Of a DNA stretch of 64,000 nt, positions 32,315-41,775 are shown one piece after another. The notes beneath the pieces are model-generated. The model was not told where the DNA came from. It searched no databases and was given only the letters and a program-made list of their open reading frames with translations. The stretch's first letter is position 1. Each line of letters opens with the position of its first letter. The position numbers and the translations under genes are program-made. The stretch is from Clostridia bacterium (GTDB lineage Bacteria > Bacillota > Clostridia > Lachnospirales > Lachnospiraceae): the NCBI GenBank assembly GCA_003246295.1, contig QKAS01000032.1, positions 186,001 to 250,000 on the forward strand, read 5' to 3'.

Positions 32315-32632
32315 CTAAATTTTAATGTCAAAATGACTCTGCCCTTTGATCAGAACTTTACCTTCATCATCCTTTTTCTTCTTTTGCTTTTTTTTCTGCC
32401 CATTTTTATCATACTCGCCATTTCCTTTTTCTTTTGCATCATAACGATACTCATTGTTTTCAGTATCATCAGCATGCTGAATCTGTGATGACTTATTGTT
32501 GATTTCTTTATGAAATTGATTTTGAAAGTTGTTCTGATCAATCTGGGCTTTCTGATCTTCATGCTGTTTGATTGTTGTAACGTCCTGTGTCCTGGAAATA
32601 ACCCCATTGAGTTCGATTGGTCCTATTGCCAT
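32315..32632 (-). CDS. Hypothetical basic protein in the flagellar operon
   Basis: 105 aa, no recognised family. The first 30 residues (MAIGPIELNGVISRTQDVT) are mixed. The rest is polar, with a Gln/Asn/His-rich middle and a Lys-rich run (KKKQKKKKDDEG) before a short ending, VLIKGQSHFDIKI. The reading frame is real: AAGGAGTGATAAA precedes the ATG, and it lies 11 nt from both neighbours. The polar composition suggests a disordered adaptor or RNA-binding protein; that is a guess. A longer, Lys/Met-rich frame on the same strand is a shadow. Confidence 0.65.
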   Translation of the reverse strand: MAIGPIELNGVISRTQDVTTIKQHEDQKAQIDQNNFQNQFHKEINNKSSQIQHADDTENNEYRYDAKEKGNGEYDKNGQKKKQKKKKDDEGKVLIKGQSHFDIKI

Positions 32633-32643
32633 TTTATCACTCC

Positions 32644-34230
32644 TTATAAAGACGTCATTTTTACTTCGCCCTGGCTTTTATAAAATCTGCAATACTTAAC
32701 AGTATCTTTCACAGTTAATGCTGCATCAGCGATTGCTATCTTTGTACCGCCATAGACTTCTCCCGAAACAGTGACCTGTGCAACAGCACCTGTTTCAAGC
32801 ATTCCCTGTAATTCAATCAGTTCAGAATTTACTACTTCCAGTCTTTCAGTTTTTTGTTTTGCAGCAACTGCAAGTGTCTGGACATATTTCAGTCTGTCTG
32901 GCGGTAATTTCTCTCCAGCGGATATTTTTTGCATAGCAGCTGTAGTAATTGGCTGTATCTGCTGCAGTGTTTTATTAATTTCAACTGCTTCTTTCTGAAG
33001 TTCCTGAAATCGCTTCTTAAGTGAAGGGTTTACACCTACTTCAACAATCGTATCTGCGCCCATAGATGAACCAAGATTTTTTACGTTAACCGAATTGGTT
33101 GCTGAAACATAGCCACCAGTAATAAATCCCTTTTTACTCAGGACATTCACTTCTGTTCTGGCAAGTACTCTGCTATGCAAAATTGCTTCAGTCTCTACAT
33201 AACCGCCGGATTCAACTGTTGCATTTTCAATAAACTTTGAAATAACATTGCCACCGGCCTTTAGCGTACCCCTTCCCATTCCATTCATTCCTCTTGCGAT
33301 AATAATATCACCACCCGCTTCAATATATGCTCCTTCTACAACCCCACGGATTTCAACATTTCCATCTGCTTTTACAGAAAAATTGGAACACACATTTCCA
33401 GAAACAACAATTGTGCCAGCATATTCTATATTACCAGTTGAGTTATCAACGTTTTCTACCTGATAAATATTTGATACAAATACCTTCCCATCAACAAGAC
33501 AGACATGTCCGTCCACTTTTGCAGTCAATATCGTTCTGTCTTCAGATAAGGCAATATTATTGCTAAATTGTAGATTTGCTCTTTTTACATCACGGGGTCT
33601 GATTGGATTTCCCATGATATTGATTCCGCTTTCGCCCGCATCTTCTTTAAATAGTCTTGCAACAATATCTCCTGCTTTGCAATGATTCAGAGTATTCAGG
33701 TTAAAAAAGTCAACACTGCCATCATCATTTAATGTGGGTCTTGCTTTCAGATCTGTATTAAAATAATACTCGATCACTGCGTCGCTTCCCTGTCTGGCTT
33801 CTCTCCCTCGTGCTAAAACAATATCAGTACAATACTGTCTGTTTTTAAAAAACGCTTCAATTGCGTCCTGTTCAATTCCAAAGTTAATATTCTGGTGTTT
33901 TAAATCGTTTAAAATTTCCTCTCTGGTCATAAGACTTCCGCCATTGGATGGCGGATAGAATCTTGCTGTTGCAGTCATCAAGTCATTGGATGCCGTCAAC
34001 AGAAACATTTCATTCTCAGGAAATCCTGGTGTTGCGTTGATCTGTACTCTCTTTACTTCATTACATTCCTTTAAAGCACTATAAATTTGCGTGATTTCAA
34101 ATTTAATGCCTTTAAACTGTAAATATGATGCCACTTCATTGATATCAATGGGCATTCCGCCATCCGTTGGTGGATATAATATTAGTTCTGTCCCGTGCTC
34201 GCTTATTTGTAACTGAAAATACCCATTCAT
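32644..34230 (-). CDS. fapA: FapA (DUF342) family protein
   Basis: 528 aa of the DUF342/FapA family. The N-terminal third has alpha/beta modules (TDGGMPIDINEVASYLQFKGIKFEI and its repeat SNGGSLMTREEILNDLKHQNINFGIEQDAIEAFF). The centre (about 170-400) is a beta-helix rich in Gly/Val, such as VKADGNVEIRGVVEGAYIEAGGDIIIARGMNG. A coiled coil and a last beta strand close it. FapA proteins affect flagellar assembly or polar placement in some species and membrane stress in others. The ATG at 34230 has GGAGG 6 nt before it. It follows the sigma factor gene by 33 nt. Confidence 0.85.
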   Translation of the reverse strand: MNGYFQLQISEHGTELILYPPTDGGMPIDINEVASYLQFKGIKFEITQIYSALKECNEVKRVQINATPGFPENEMFLLTASNDLMTATARFYPPSNGGSLMTREEILNDLKHQNINFGIEQDAIEAFFKNRQYCTDIVLARGREARQGSDAVIEYYFNTDLKARPTLNDDGSVDFFNLNTLNHCKAGDIVARLFKEDAGESGINIMGNPIRPRDVKRANLQFSNNIALSEDRTILTAKVDGHVCLVDGKVFVSNIYQVENVDNSTGNIEYAGTIVVSGNVCSNFSVKADGNVEIRGVVEGAYIEAGGDIIIARGMNGMGRGTLKAGGNVISKFIENATVESGGYVETEAILHSRVLARTEVNVLSKKGFITGGYVSATNSVNVKNLGSSMGADTIVEVGVNPSLKKRFQELQKEAVEINKTLQQIQPITTAAMQKISAGEKLPPDRLKYVQTLAVAAKQKTERLEVVNSELIELQGMLETGAVAQVTVSGEVYGGTKIAIADAALTVKDTVKYCRFYKSQGEVKMTSL

Positions 34231-34263
34231 TCCCATCCTCCATACGCTACGATAAATAGTTCA

Positions 34264-35031
34264 TTAGATTTGTGCAAATATCCCCATATAATCCCCTAAT
34301 TTTTTCTTCATTTTAAGTAGCCCTTTGGTATGAAGCTGTGAAACTCTTGATTCAGAAACATCAAGTATATTTGAAATTTCTTTTAATGTGAGTTCCTCAT
34401 AATAATATAATGCAATTACTTTTCTCTCTTTTTCGGTAAGTGTTTCCAGCGCCTCAGAAATTTTCTTCTTTAGCTCCTCATTCTCCATATGTTCTTCCGG
34501 TGCTTCAAATTTTGCCGGACTCGTCTTATCATTTGGAATTTCGCTACCCTGTTCAAGATATTCATTTAAAGATACGACATTCGTGATCTTCATCTGTGAT
34601 TGCCATTCGAAATATTCTTCGTCCTCGATGCCAAGCTTTTTCGCAATTTCTTCGTCCGTTGCCGCTCTGCCTGATTCTGATTCAATTTCTTTCATAGCAG
34701 TGTCAATTTTTTTCTGTTTTTGTCTGAGTGTTCTCGGAATCCAGTCCATTTTTCTAATCTGATCAAGAATTGCACCCCTGATTCTGAGACTGGCATATGT
34801 TTCAAACTTTACCTCTTTCGATGCATCAAATTTATCAATCGCATCAATCAAGCCAAAGATCCCATAGCTGACCAAATCTTCATACTCAACATTATATCCA
34901 AGATACATGCTAAGCCTTCCGGCAACCAGTTTGACGAGCGGTGCATATTCAAGTATGATCTTTTCTCTGGCTTCCGCCGATTTTGTTCTCGAATACTCAT
35001 CCCATAACTTCTTTTTTCCCGCATCATCCAT
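34264..35031 (-). CDS. fliA: FliA/SigD-type flagellar sigma factor
   Basis: 255 aa sigma-28. Region 2 reads AEAREKIILEYAPLVKLVAGRL, YEDLVSYGIFGLIDAIDKFDASKEVKFETYASLRIRGAILDQIRKMDWIPR. Region 3 follows, and region 4 is LTEKERKVIALYYYEELTLKEISNILDVSESRVSQLHTKGLLKMKKKL. It should direct late flagellar genes such as flagellin and chemoreceptors, none of which lie here. CGGGAGATGAGCT before the ATG at 35031 decides the start; a longer frame to 35064 has no site. No flgM is visible nearby. Confidence 0.95.
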   Translation of the reverse strand: MDDAGKKKLWDEYSRTKSAEAREKIILEYAPLVKLVAGRLSMYLGYNVEYEDLVSYGIFGLIDAIDKFDASKEVKFETYASLRIRGAILDQIRKMDWIPRTLRQKQKKIDTAMKEIESESGRAATDEEIAKKLGIEDEEYFEWQSQMKITNVVSLNEYLEQGSEIPNDKTSPAKFEAPEEHMENEELKKKISEALETLTEKERKVIALYYYEELTLKEISNILDVSESRVSQLHTKGLLKMKKKLGDYMGIFAQI

Positions 35032-35080
35032 ATAGCTCATCTCCCGAAGATATTTCGATTTCACAGAAATTTAATTCTGT

Positions 35081-35338
35081 TTATTCTTCTACTGTTGTTT
35101 CTTCTTCTTTTAATTCTTTTTCAATCACTTCTCCTTCTTTTGAATGCATCTGCTCATTTCTTTTTTCAAAAGAATCCATCATGAATTTAATTAAAAGACC
35201 AATCATATAGAAAACAAGTAGTACACCCAGTAAAATGATTAACATGTCTTTTGTACTATATTTCATAAAAAACATGATCAGGCTTGAAAGCAGGCCTGCC
35301 AAAAGCATTATAAATGGCGGTATCAGATTACGTTTCAT
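35081..35338 (-). CDS. Small flagellar-operon membrane protein
   Basis: 85 aa, two hydrophobic segments (PPFIMLLAGLLSSLIMFFM and MLIILLGVLLVFYMIGLLIKFMM) followed by a charged Glu/Lys tail. No domain is recognised. Small two-helix proteins are often found between cheD and the sigma gene in Lachnospiraceae (from memory, not checked). Its ATG overlaps the cheD stop by one base (TAATG), so translation is coupled. Confidence 0.7.
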   Translation of the reverse strand: MKRNLIPPFIMLLAGLLSSLIMFFMKYSTKDMLIILLGVLLVFYMIGLLIKFMMDSFEKRNEQMHSKEGEVIEKELKEEETTVEE

Positions 35339-35823
35339 TAAATAACCGATTCCTCTTTTCCAACTGCTTTAATCACATAATTTCCTGTCTCTGGGAAAAA
35401 AACAACTGTTCTACCATAATTCAGACCGGTATCCTGTGCTAAAAGCGGTATATTTAACTGTTTCAGTTTATCTTTACATGCTTCTGCATTTCGTTCCCCG
35501 ACTCTGACAAGATCTGATTTATTCTGAAATGCAAACATTTGTGCGCCACCAGCAATTTTTGCCACCAGACGCTGTTTTGAGGCTCCCTTTAAAATCAGGA
35601 GCCTTATTAATTCATCTATCCCTGTATCAGCAAATTTATACAGATTTGTATTATTTTTTATCTGTGTACTATCTGGAAGCATGATATGCGCCAGACCCCC
35701 GATTTTAGTAATTGGATCTCTGATTGCAATACCAATACAGGAGCCAAGTCCTAGTGTTGTCAAAGCATCTGGTGCAGCACATACTTTTAAATCTGCCATT
35801 CCTACTTTTATTATCTCGCCCAT
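35338..35823 (-). CDS. cheD: Chemoreceptor glutamine deamidase CheD
   Basis: 161 aa. Deamidates Gln residues on chemoreceptors and binds CheC. The catalytic Cys is in LTTLGLGSCIGIAI and the His in GGLAHIMLPDS. The remaining blocks, KFADTGIDELI and KIAGGAQMF, match the family. The ATG at 35823 follows AAGGGAAAAT; an upstream frame to 35859 would overlap cheC without a site. It lies 25 nt after cheC, the usual partner order. Confidence 0.95.
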   Translation of the reverse strand: MGEIIKVGMADLKVCAAPDALTTLGLGSCIGIAIRDPITKIGGLAHIMLPDSTQIKNNTNLYKFADTGIDELIRLLILKGASKQRLVAKIAGGAQMFAFQNKSDLVRVGERNAEACKDKLKQLNIPLLAQDTGLNYGRTVVFFPETGNYVIKAVGKEESVI

Positions 35824-35848
35824 ATTTTCCCTTACTGTTACAATAATT

Positions 35849-36460
35849 CTACATTCCAAGTGAGTTCAGGATTTTGTCATATGATTCCATATCAGGAATC
35901 AGAATGAAATACCCATCAAGTTCTATTTCATCTGTGAATTGGGTCTGAATTAGAAGAAGTTTATCTCCTAATGTCCCAAACTCTATTGCAGGAACACTTA
36001 GGATAGCCCCTGCCATATCAATACTCAGGTCGGGTACCGATGGATAAATCGTCAGTCCAGTCAGCGTTGATAATGAATTCAGATAAGCGCCAGTAATAAT
36101 GTTTCCAATTTCTTTTAATGCTGACATCTCCATTTCTGTAAATTCTTCACCTTCACACTGCATTCCCATCAATTTTGCTACGAGATTTCTTGCGGAGTGA
36201 TACTCTAACAAGAACATAATGCTTCCTCTGATATCCCCTTCTACCAGAAGATAGATTCCAGCCATGACCTGTTCTTCACCACCCATTAATATACCAACTT
36301 CAGAAAAGCTGAGAAGTTTAACCTGTGGTACTTTCATGTCTACTTTACACTGAAGCATTTGCGCAAGTGCTGTCGTTGCATTTCCAGCCCCAATATTCCC
36401 GATTTCTTTCAGAACATCATAATACGTCTGTGACATTTCGTTAAGATTAAATTTTGACAT
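35849..36460 (-). CDS. cheC: Chemotaxis phosphatase CheC
   Basis: 203 aa. Dephosphorylates CheY-P. It carries both active centres of the family: LKEIGNIGAGNATTALAQML at the N-terminus and SALKEIGNIITGAYLNSLS in the middle. Each has the Glu-x2-Asn pair. Two-centre CheC works with CheD in the Firmicutes adaptation system. FliY, another phosphatase of this kind, is in the same operon. Confidence 0.96.
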   Translation of the reverse strand: MSKFNLNEMSQTYYDVLKEIGNIGAGNATTALAQMLQCKVDMKVPQVKLLSFSEVGILMGGEEQVMAGIYLLVEGDIRGSIMFLLEYHSARNLVAKLMGMQCEGEEFTEMEMSALKEIGNIITGAYLNSLSTLTGLTIYPSVPDLSIDMAGAILSVPAIEFGTLGDKLLLIQTQFTDEIELDGYFILIPDMESYDKILNSLGM

Positions 36461-36497
36461 CCTAAGCCCTTTCCGAAAAATTACTGCAGGGTCACAT

Positions 36498-36944
36498 CTA
36501 TGCGTCAGCTAATACAGCATTCAGATCCAGTAGTGAAACAAGTGCCCCTTCAACTTTTCCAACTGCATATACAAAGATTCTCTTTTCATCTTTATCATAT
36601 GACATTTTTTCAATCTGTTCTTTTTCCAGTGTGACTACTTCTTTTACTTCATCTACAATAATACCAATTCCTTCGTGCTGTTCAATTTTTATAATTATTA
36701 TTCTTGTTGCTTTTGTAATAACATCTGGTTCCATTCCCATTTTAAGTCTTAAACTCATGACCGGAATGATTTCACCTCTTAAATTGATAACACCTTTAAA
36801 ATAATCAGGTACTTTGGGTACACGAGTGATATTCTGCATGCGGACAATATTGTCAATATGCTGGATGTCGATACCAAATTGTTCCTGTCCTATTTTGATT
36901 ACAATAAACTGTGCATTATCTGTAACACTTTTTATTTCATCCAT
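36498..36944 (-). CDS. cheW: Chemotaxis coupling protein CheW
   Basis: 148 aa SH3-like adaptor linking CheA to receptors. Family blocks are FGIDIQHIDNIVRMQNITRVPKVPDYFKGVINLRGEIIPVMSLRLKMGM and the ending GALVSLLDLNAVL. It follows cheA by 24 nt. Confidence 0.97.
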   Translation of the reverse strand: MDEIKSVTDNAQFIVIKIGQEQFGIDIQHIDNIVRMQNITRVPKVPDYFKGVINLRGEIIPVMSLRLKMGMEPDVITKATRIIIIKIEQHEGIGIIVDEVKEVVTLEKEQIEKMSYDKDEKRIFVYAVGKVEGALVSLLDLNAVLADA

Positions 36945-36968
36945 GGTTCTTCCTCCTATTGTCCCAGC

Positions 36969-39059
36969 CTAGAATAATGAATTTGCATCAAGAATTAATG
37001 CAACTTCACCGTCTCCGAGTATGGTTGCTCCACTGATTTTTTTACACTTATTGATATATTTACCCAGTGATTTGATAACAATTTCCTGCTGTCCCATTAA
37101 TTCGTCTACTACAATACCAGCGAATTTTTCGCCTTTTTTTACGATAACAACGATCATATTCTCTTCAGGGTTTTTATCTGATTCAATGTCAAGAACATCA
37201 CTGAGACGTACAATCGGAATTACATTTCCCCTTAAGTTAATTACTTCTTTTGATTGTACCTGTTTAATATCTTCTGGTCTGATATCTTCTATCGTCTGGA
37301 TGGAGCCAAGTGAAATTGCATACTTTTCATTACCAACAACCACCATCAGTGCCTGAATGATTGCAAGTGTTAATGGAAGTCTGATTACAAATGTACTTCC
37401 AACTCCGAGTTTTGATTTTACTTCTACTTCACCGCTTAATGCTTCAATTTTTGACCGTACAACATCTAATCCCACGCCTCTTCCTGAAACGTCAGATACC
37501 ACTTTTGCAGTCGAAAAACTAGGCAGGAATAACAAATCGATGATATCTTTATCTGTCATATTTTCAGCCTGATCCGTTGTGATGGTACCTCTTTCAATTG
37601 CCTTTTGTTTTACAGCTTCTACGTCAATACCATTACCGTCATCTCTAACTTCAATTATAACATTGTTACCATCCTGATATGCATCCAGGAAGATGGAACC
37701 AACTTCATTCTTTCCTCGTGCTCTTCTGACTTCAGCAGTTTCAAGTCCATGGTCTGCTGAATTTCTAAGCAAATGCATTAATGGATCTCCAATTTCATCC
37801 ACTACTGTTCTGTCAAGTTCTGTTTCTTCACCTGACATATATAATTCCATTTTTTTATTCAGATTTTTAGAAAGATCTCGAATCATTCTTGGAAATTTAT
37901 TTACTACACTCTCGATTGGGACCATTCGAACCTTCATGACTGATTCGTGAAGATTTGTGGTTACACTCTCAAGGTATTCAATCTGTTCATTAAATGCTGT
38001 ATTTGTTGTATCTTCAACAGCAGATGCAGAAACAAGTGAATTTTTTGCAATAATAAGTTCACTAACAAGATTCATTAAAACATCAAGCTTTTCAATGTCA
38101 ACTCTGACAGTTCTGTTTACAACCGGTTTGGCAGGTGTCTGTTTCTTATCTTTTGGCGCTGTTGCAGACTTGGAAGGAACAGATCCTTCAGAAACTGCAA
38201 CTGCTGTCTGACTTATCTGTACTACATCTTCACTTTCATTTGTCTGGTTTTCTTCTGCATTGCCTTCAGGAATATCCATAACACCACCTTCAGCCTGTGC
38301 AATTTCTGAAACATTTTTAACTGCTTTTAAAATTTCATCTAAAGCAACTTTTGTGACATAAACCAAAGTGAATTCCTGTTCAAATTTTTCATCTTCAATA
38401 TCCTGGACAGAAGGATTGGATACAATGATTTCTCCATGTTCTTCAAGTGCTTTAAAAACCAGAAATGCTCTTGCCGCTTTCAATATACAGGATTCTTGAA
38501 TTTTTACAGTAATTCCGTAAATATGATTCCCTTTTTCCTTTGCTGCTTTTAATACGACTTTCTCAGAACTTCCAAGATTTAATTCATTCCATCTCATCGT
38601 AGCAGTGCTATCAGAAACAGTTGTTGCTTCTGTAATTGGTTCTGCCTTAACAGTTTCTTCCGCTTGATCATTTCCTTTGTTGTTTAAAATGTCATTTAAA
38701 AGCTTAATGATAGGTGCATTATCATTAGTGCCTTCATCAGATGTTTCCTGGATAGAAGAAACATATCCTTCCAGGGCATCAAGACACTGAAAGAGAATAT
38801 CAATCATGTTTGCTCTGACTTTGATCGCTCCAGTTCTGACTTCTGAGAACACATTCTCCATGTCATGCGTAAGATTCTGCATTCTCTTATATCCCATAGT
38901 ACCAGCCATTCCTTTTAAAGAATGTGCTGCTCGGAATATCTCATTCACAGTATCCATGTTTTCGGAATCTTGTTCCAGTTCAAGGATCTGTGTATTTAAA
39001 TTTTGAAGATGTTCTTTTGATTCATCAAGAAAGATCTCTAAATATTGGCTAACGTCCAT
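36969..39059 (-). CDS. cheA: Chemotaxis histidine kinase CheA
   Basis: 696 aa. The P1 Hpt domain has the phospho-acceptor His46 (AAHSLKGMAGTMGY). Next come a CheY/CheB-docking P2-like domain (about 155-255), a Thr/Lys/Ala-rich linker, the P3 dimerisation helices, and the P4 ATPase with RNSADHGLE (N box), DDGNGID (G1) and GRGVGLDVV (G2). A C-terminal CheW-like P5 domain closes it. It autophosphorylates when receptors signal and passes phosphate to CheY and CheB, both encoded here. It starts 1 nt after cheB. Confidence 0.98.
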   Translation of the reverse strand: MDVSQYLEIFLDESKEHLQNLNTQILELEQDSENMDTVNEIFRAAHSLKGMAGTMGYKRMQNLTHDMENVFSEVRTGAIKVRANMIDILFQCLDALEGYVSSIQETSDEGTNDNAPIIKLLNDILNNKGNDQAEETVKAEPITEATTVSDSTATMRWNELNLGSSEKVVLKAAKEKGNHIYGITVKIQESCILKAARAFLVFKALEEHGEIIVSNPSVQDIEDEKFEQEFTLVYVTKVALDEILKAVKNVSEIAQAEGGVMDIPEGNAEENQTNESEDVVQISQTAVAVSEGSVPSKSATAPKDKKQTPAKPVVNRTVRVDIEKLDVLMNLVSELIIAKNSLVSASAVEDTTNTAFNEQIEYLESVTTNLHESVMKVRMVPIESVVNKFPRMIRDLSKNLNKKMELYMSGEETELDRTVVDEIGDPLMHLLRNSADHGLETAEVRRARGKNEVGSIFLDAYQDGNNVIIEVRDDGNGIDVEAVKQKAIERGTITTDQAENMTDKDIIDLLFLPSFSTAKVVSDVSGRGVGLDVVRSKIEALSGEVEVKSKLGVGSTFVIRLPLTLAIIQALMVVVGNEKYAISLGSIQTIEDIRPEDIKQVQSKEVINLRGNVIPIVRLSDVLDIESDKNPEENMIVVIVKKGEKFAGIVVDELMGQQEIVIKSLGKYINKCKKISGATILGDGEVALILDANSLF

Positions 39060-39060
39060 A

Positions 39061-40134
39061 TTATTTTACCCCCACATTCAATATGATTTCCTGTGCGATG
39101 CGCTCAATAGGAACAATCTGGTCTGCCAGTCCGGCATCAACAACACTTCGCGGCATGCCGTAAACAGCGCAGGTGCTATGTTCCTGAGCAATTACATGTG
39201 TCTTCTTTTCTGTCTTCAGATTAATAATTCCCTTTGTTCCATCCGACCCCATTCCTGTCAGCACTACACAAACAACTTCATCCAGATCCGAATTCATAAA
39301 TGACTCATACATATAGTTTGCACAAGGTTTTACTCCCTCTCTGGAAGGCTCATCGGAATAATGAATCTTAAGTTTTGAACCATTTGATACGACATTCATA
39401 TGTCGACCACCTCTTGCCAGATAGACCCAGCCAGCTTCTACAATGTCACCTTCTTCAGCTTCTTTTACATTGATTTCGCTTAATGAATTCAATCTGTCTG
39501 CAAACGACTTTGTAAATCCAACCGGCATATGCTGTACAATAAGTACTGGAACTTTAAGATTTTTCGGAAGTTTAGGTATGACCTGCTGTAACGCCTTCGG
39601 TCCTCCTGTAGAACTTGCAATAGCAACCGCTTTTTTCCCTGTAAAATCTTTCTTATGTTTGGAAACAAACTCCATAATCTTTGGAGCTGTGTCTTCCTGT
39701 TTTACAGGTTTTTTAATATTATAATTCTTTAATTCGGTATTGGCTGCTGCATCGAGGATTTCTAAAAACTTTGTTTGAAAACGTTCACTTCTAAGTTCGA
39801 GTGTGTTATATGGCTTATGTATGAAATCCAGAGCACCAAGTTCAAGTGCATCAATAACCACTTGTGCTCCATCAACTGTATCAGTACTCGCCATAACAAC
39901 ATTTGCAGGAATATTTTTTTCCTGAAGTTCTTTTAACAATTCTAAGCCAGTCATCTTTGGCATGTTAATGTCGAGAACTACAACATCATATCGGTTATTG
40001 CTGATCTTCTCCAGACCTTCCAGACCATTAACTGCAAAATCAACCACTTCGAATCTGTTATCTGCGTTTATTATATCACACAGTACTCTTCTCATAAGTG
40101 CAGAGTCATCGACAACCAATATTTTTTTCTTCAT
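39061..40134 (-). CDS. cheB: Chemoreceptor methylesterase CheB
   Basis: 357 aa. The receiver domain has D9, D10 and the phospho-acceptor D55 (VVLDINMPK). The methylesterase domain has AIASSTGGPKAL (Ser), QHMPVGFTKSFADRL (His) and LTGMGSDGTKG (Asp). It removes methyl groups from receptors after phosphorylation by CheA. No cheR is present in the window, so the methyltransferase must be elsewhere. The ATG at 40134 follows AAAGGGATG; it overlaps no coding of the PilZ gene except its stop region. Confidence 0.97.
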   Translation of the reverse strand: MKKKILVVDDSALMRRVLCDIINADNRFEVVDFAVNGLEGLEKISNNRYDVVVLDINMPKMTGLELLKELQEKNIPANVVMASTDTVDGAQVVIDALELGALDFIHKPYNTLELRSERFQTKFLEILDAAANTELKNYNIKKPVKQEDTAPKIMEFVSKHKKDFTGKKAVAIASSTGGPKALQQVIPKLPKNLKVPVLIVQHMPVGFTKSFADRLNSLSEINVKEAEEGDIVEAGWVYLARGGRHMNVVSNGSKLKIHYSDEPSREGVKPCANYMYESFMNSDLDEVVCVVLTGMGSDGTKGIINLKTEKKTHVIAQEHSTCAVYGMPRSVVDAGLADQIVPIERIAQEIILNVGVK

Positions 40135-40139
40135 ACACA

Positions 40140-40862
40140 TCATCCCTTTTCCCGTTTGCGATTTTTTCTTTCCTCTTCAAATATAAATTTTATGACTTCT
40201 TCTCTTTCGTCTCTACCCATACCAATGTACTGAATTCTATGTTCATACAAACCTTGTCTTTCTTCAATGATCTTAATTTGTAAAACAAGACCTACAACCT
40301 TGAATTGTTTTGGCTTTTCATTCACCGGAATCATAAAATCGCACAAAACCATACTGTCTGCTTCATAAAGTTTTTCTGAAACAAATCGAATTCCACCACC
40401 ACTAATATCAACAATCATGCCTTTTTGATAAGGTAAATCACTCCTTAATTTAAGATTTTTATTATCCAGTGATTGTTTCTCATCCTCTTCCAGCTTTCTG
40501 GTTCCCATTTCTATTGCACAATTAAAACGGTAGAATTCTCTTCTTTGAAACTTACTTAAACTTCCGGTTACTTCCATATTTAACAAGTATATATTATTTT
40601 CTTTTGATCTGTCTAAAATTCTGGCTGTACAGTGATATAACCCAGTAGCAGTATAAAAGTAAACATCATACTCTTTATCCATTGGAAGCAAAATCAGTTT
40701 CGCTTTCTCAATTGGTATTAAAATTTGAAAACTATCATCTGAAATTATTTCATAAATCTGGCTTACATATGTTTTTTTGTCTGTGCTGCTTTGGTCTGAC
40801 AGGCTATTCGATATAATCTTTAATTCAACTTTTTCACCAGGCAATACATATTTTGTCAGCAT
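40140..40862 (-). CDS. PilZ domain c-di-GMP receptor (YcgR-like flagellar brake)
   Basis: 240 aa. The N-terminal YcgR-type domain (PF12945-like, about 1-100) is followed by a PilZ domain with the c-di-GMP motif RREFYRFNC (RxxxR) and later VDISGGGIRFVSEK (D/NxSxxG). Both ligand motifs are intact. In other species, c-di-GMP-bound YcgR slows the motor by contacting MotA, FliG or FliM, all encoded here. The product of the GGDEF/HD-GYP gene at 14162-15937 could be its ligand. Confidence 0.92.
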   Translation of the reverse strand: MLTKYVLPGEKVELKIISNSLSDQSSTDKKTYVSQIYEIISDDSFQILIPIEKAKLILLPMDKEYDVYFYTATGLYHCTARILDRSKENNIYLLNMEVTGSLSKFQRREFYRFNCAIEMGTRKLEEDEKQSLDNKNLKLRSDLPYQKGMIVDISGGGIRFVSEKLYEADSMVLCDFMIPVNEKPKQFKVVGLVLQIKIIEERQGLYEHRIQYIGMGRDEREEVIKFIFEEERKNRKREKG

Positions 40863-40867
40863 ATACT

Positions 40868-41752
40868 TTATCCTTTCTGTTTTCCTGCAATGATATGAGA
40901 GAAAAATGCTGCCATCCCTCTTTTTCTGACTGCTTTGCTCGTTTCAACATCACATAGTTTTGCAGCAATCTCTTCAAATGCAAGAGATGATTTCGCGTTC
41001 TCATTTTGTATTGATATTGGTACCTGTTGCATAACTGCCCTGGATAGTTGTTGATCCTGAGGAATCGATCCCAAATAGCTGATCTGAAGTTTCAGATACC
41101 TTGCAACTACAGAATTTAATTTGTGGAACAAAGTCTGTCCTTCTTCTTTTGAATCTACTCTGTTTGCAATCACTTTAATTTGTGACATCTCAGGCATAAA
41201 GCGGGGATGTCTGTTCAGCGCTTTTAATAGGGAGTAGGAGTCTGTTATTGAAGTTGGTTCAGGCGTCGTAACGACTAATATTTCACCGCTTGCCACAAGA
41301 AATTCCAATACTGCATCCGAGATACCTGCACCTGTATCAATAATAACAACATCTGCAATTGCATCCAGCTCCGCAAGATTCTGAATAATATAAGTCAGAT
41401 AATCCCTGCTGAGATTAGATAGCCCAACTATACCTGAGCCACCTGATATGAATCCTACTTCTGCAGGTCCCCATGTGATGATATCCTTAATATTTTTTCC
41501 TTGATAAATTAAATCAGCCAGATTATGTTTTGGTACTGTACCAAACATAATCTCAATATTGGCAAGTCCAAAATCTGCATCCAGAATAATAACCCTTAAT
41601 CCCAGTCTTCTCATCTGGATTGCAAGATTAATAGATGCATTTGATTTTCCCACACCACCTTTGCCGCTTGTTACTGTAATAATTCTGGCGAGTGGTCTGT
41701 TTGACTGTTGATTCATTTTAATAATATTACGTAATTGTTCTGCCTGATCCAT
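40868..41752 (-). CDS. flhG: Flagellar number regulator FlhG (MinD-like ATPase)
   Basis: 294 aa ParA/MinD-type ATPase. The deviant Walker A is VTSGKGGVGKSNASINLA, and switch motifs are LDADFGLANIEIMFG and VIIDTGAGI. The N-terminal DQAEQLRNIIK helix matches the FlhF-activating DQAxxLR motif. The C-terminus has a basic amphipathic helix for membrane binding. It sets the number and place of flagella together with FlhF, the gene directly before it. Confidence 0.96.
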   Translation of the reverse strand: MDQAEQLRNIIKMNQQSNRPLARIITVTSGKGGVGKSNASINLAIQMRRLGLRVIILDADFGLANIEIMFGTVPKHNLADLIYQGKNIKDIITWGPAEVGFISGGSGIVGLSNLSRDYLTYIIQNLAELDAIADVVIIDTGAGISDAVLEFLVASGEILVVTTPEPTSITDSYSLLKALNRHPRFMPEMSQIKVIANRVDSKEEGQTLFHKLNSVVARYLKLQISYLGSIPQDQQLSRAVMQQVPISIQNENAKSSLAFEEIAAKLCDVETSKAVRKRGMAAFFSHIIAGKQKG

Positions 41753-41775
41753 GTAACAGGTCTCCTATCATGCTT

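Noticed and set aside
37021..38211. Long antisense frames opposite cheA
   Set aside because: CheA domains explain the minus strand fully; the plus-strand frames arise from codon bias and show no start signals.
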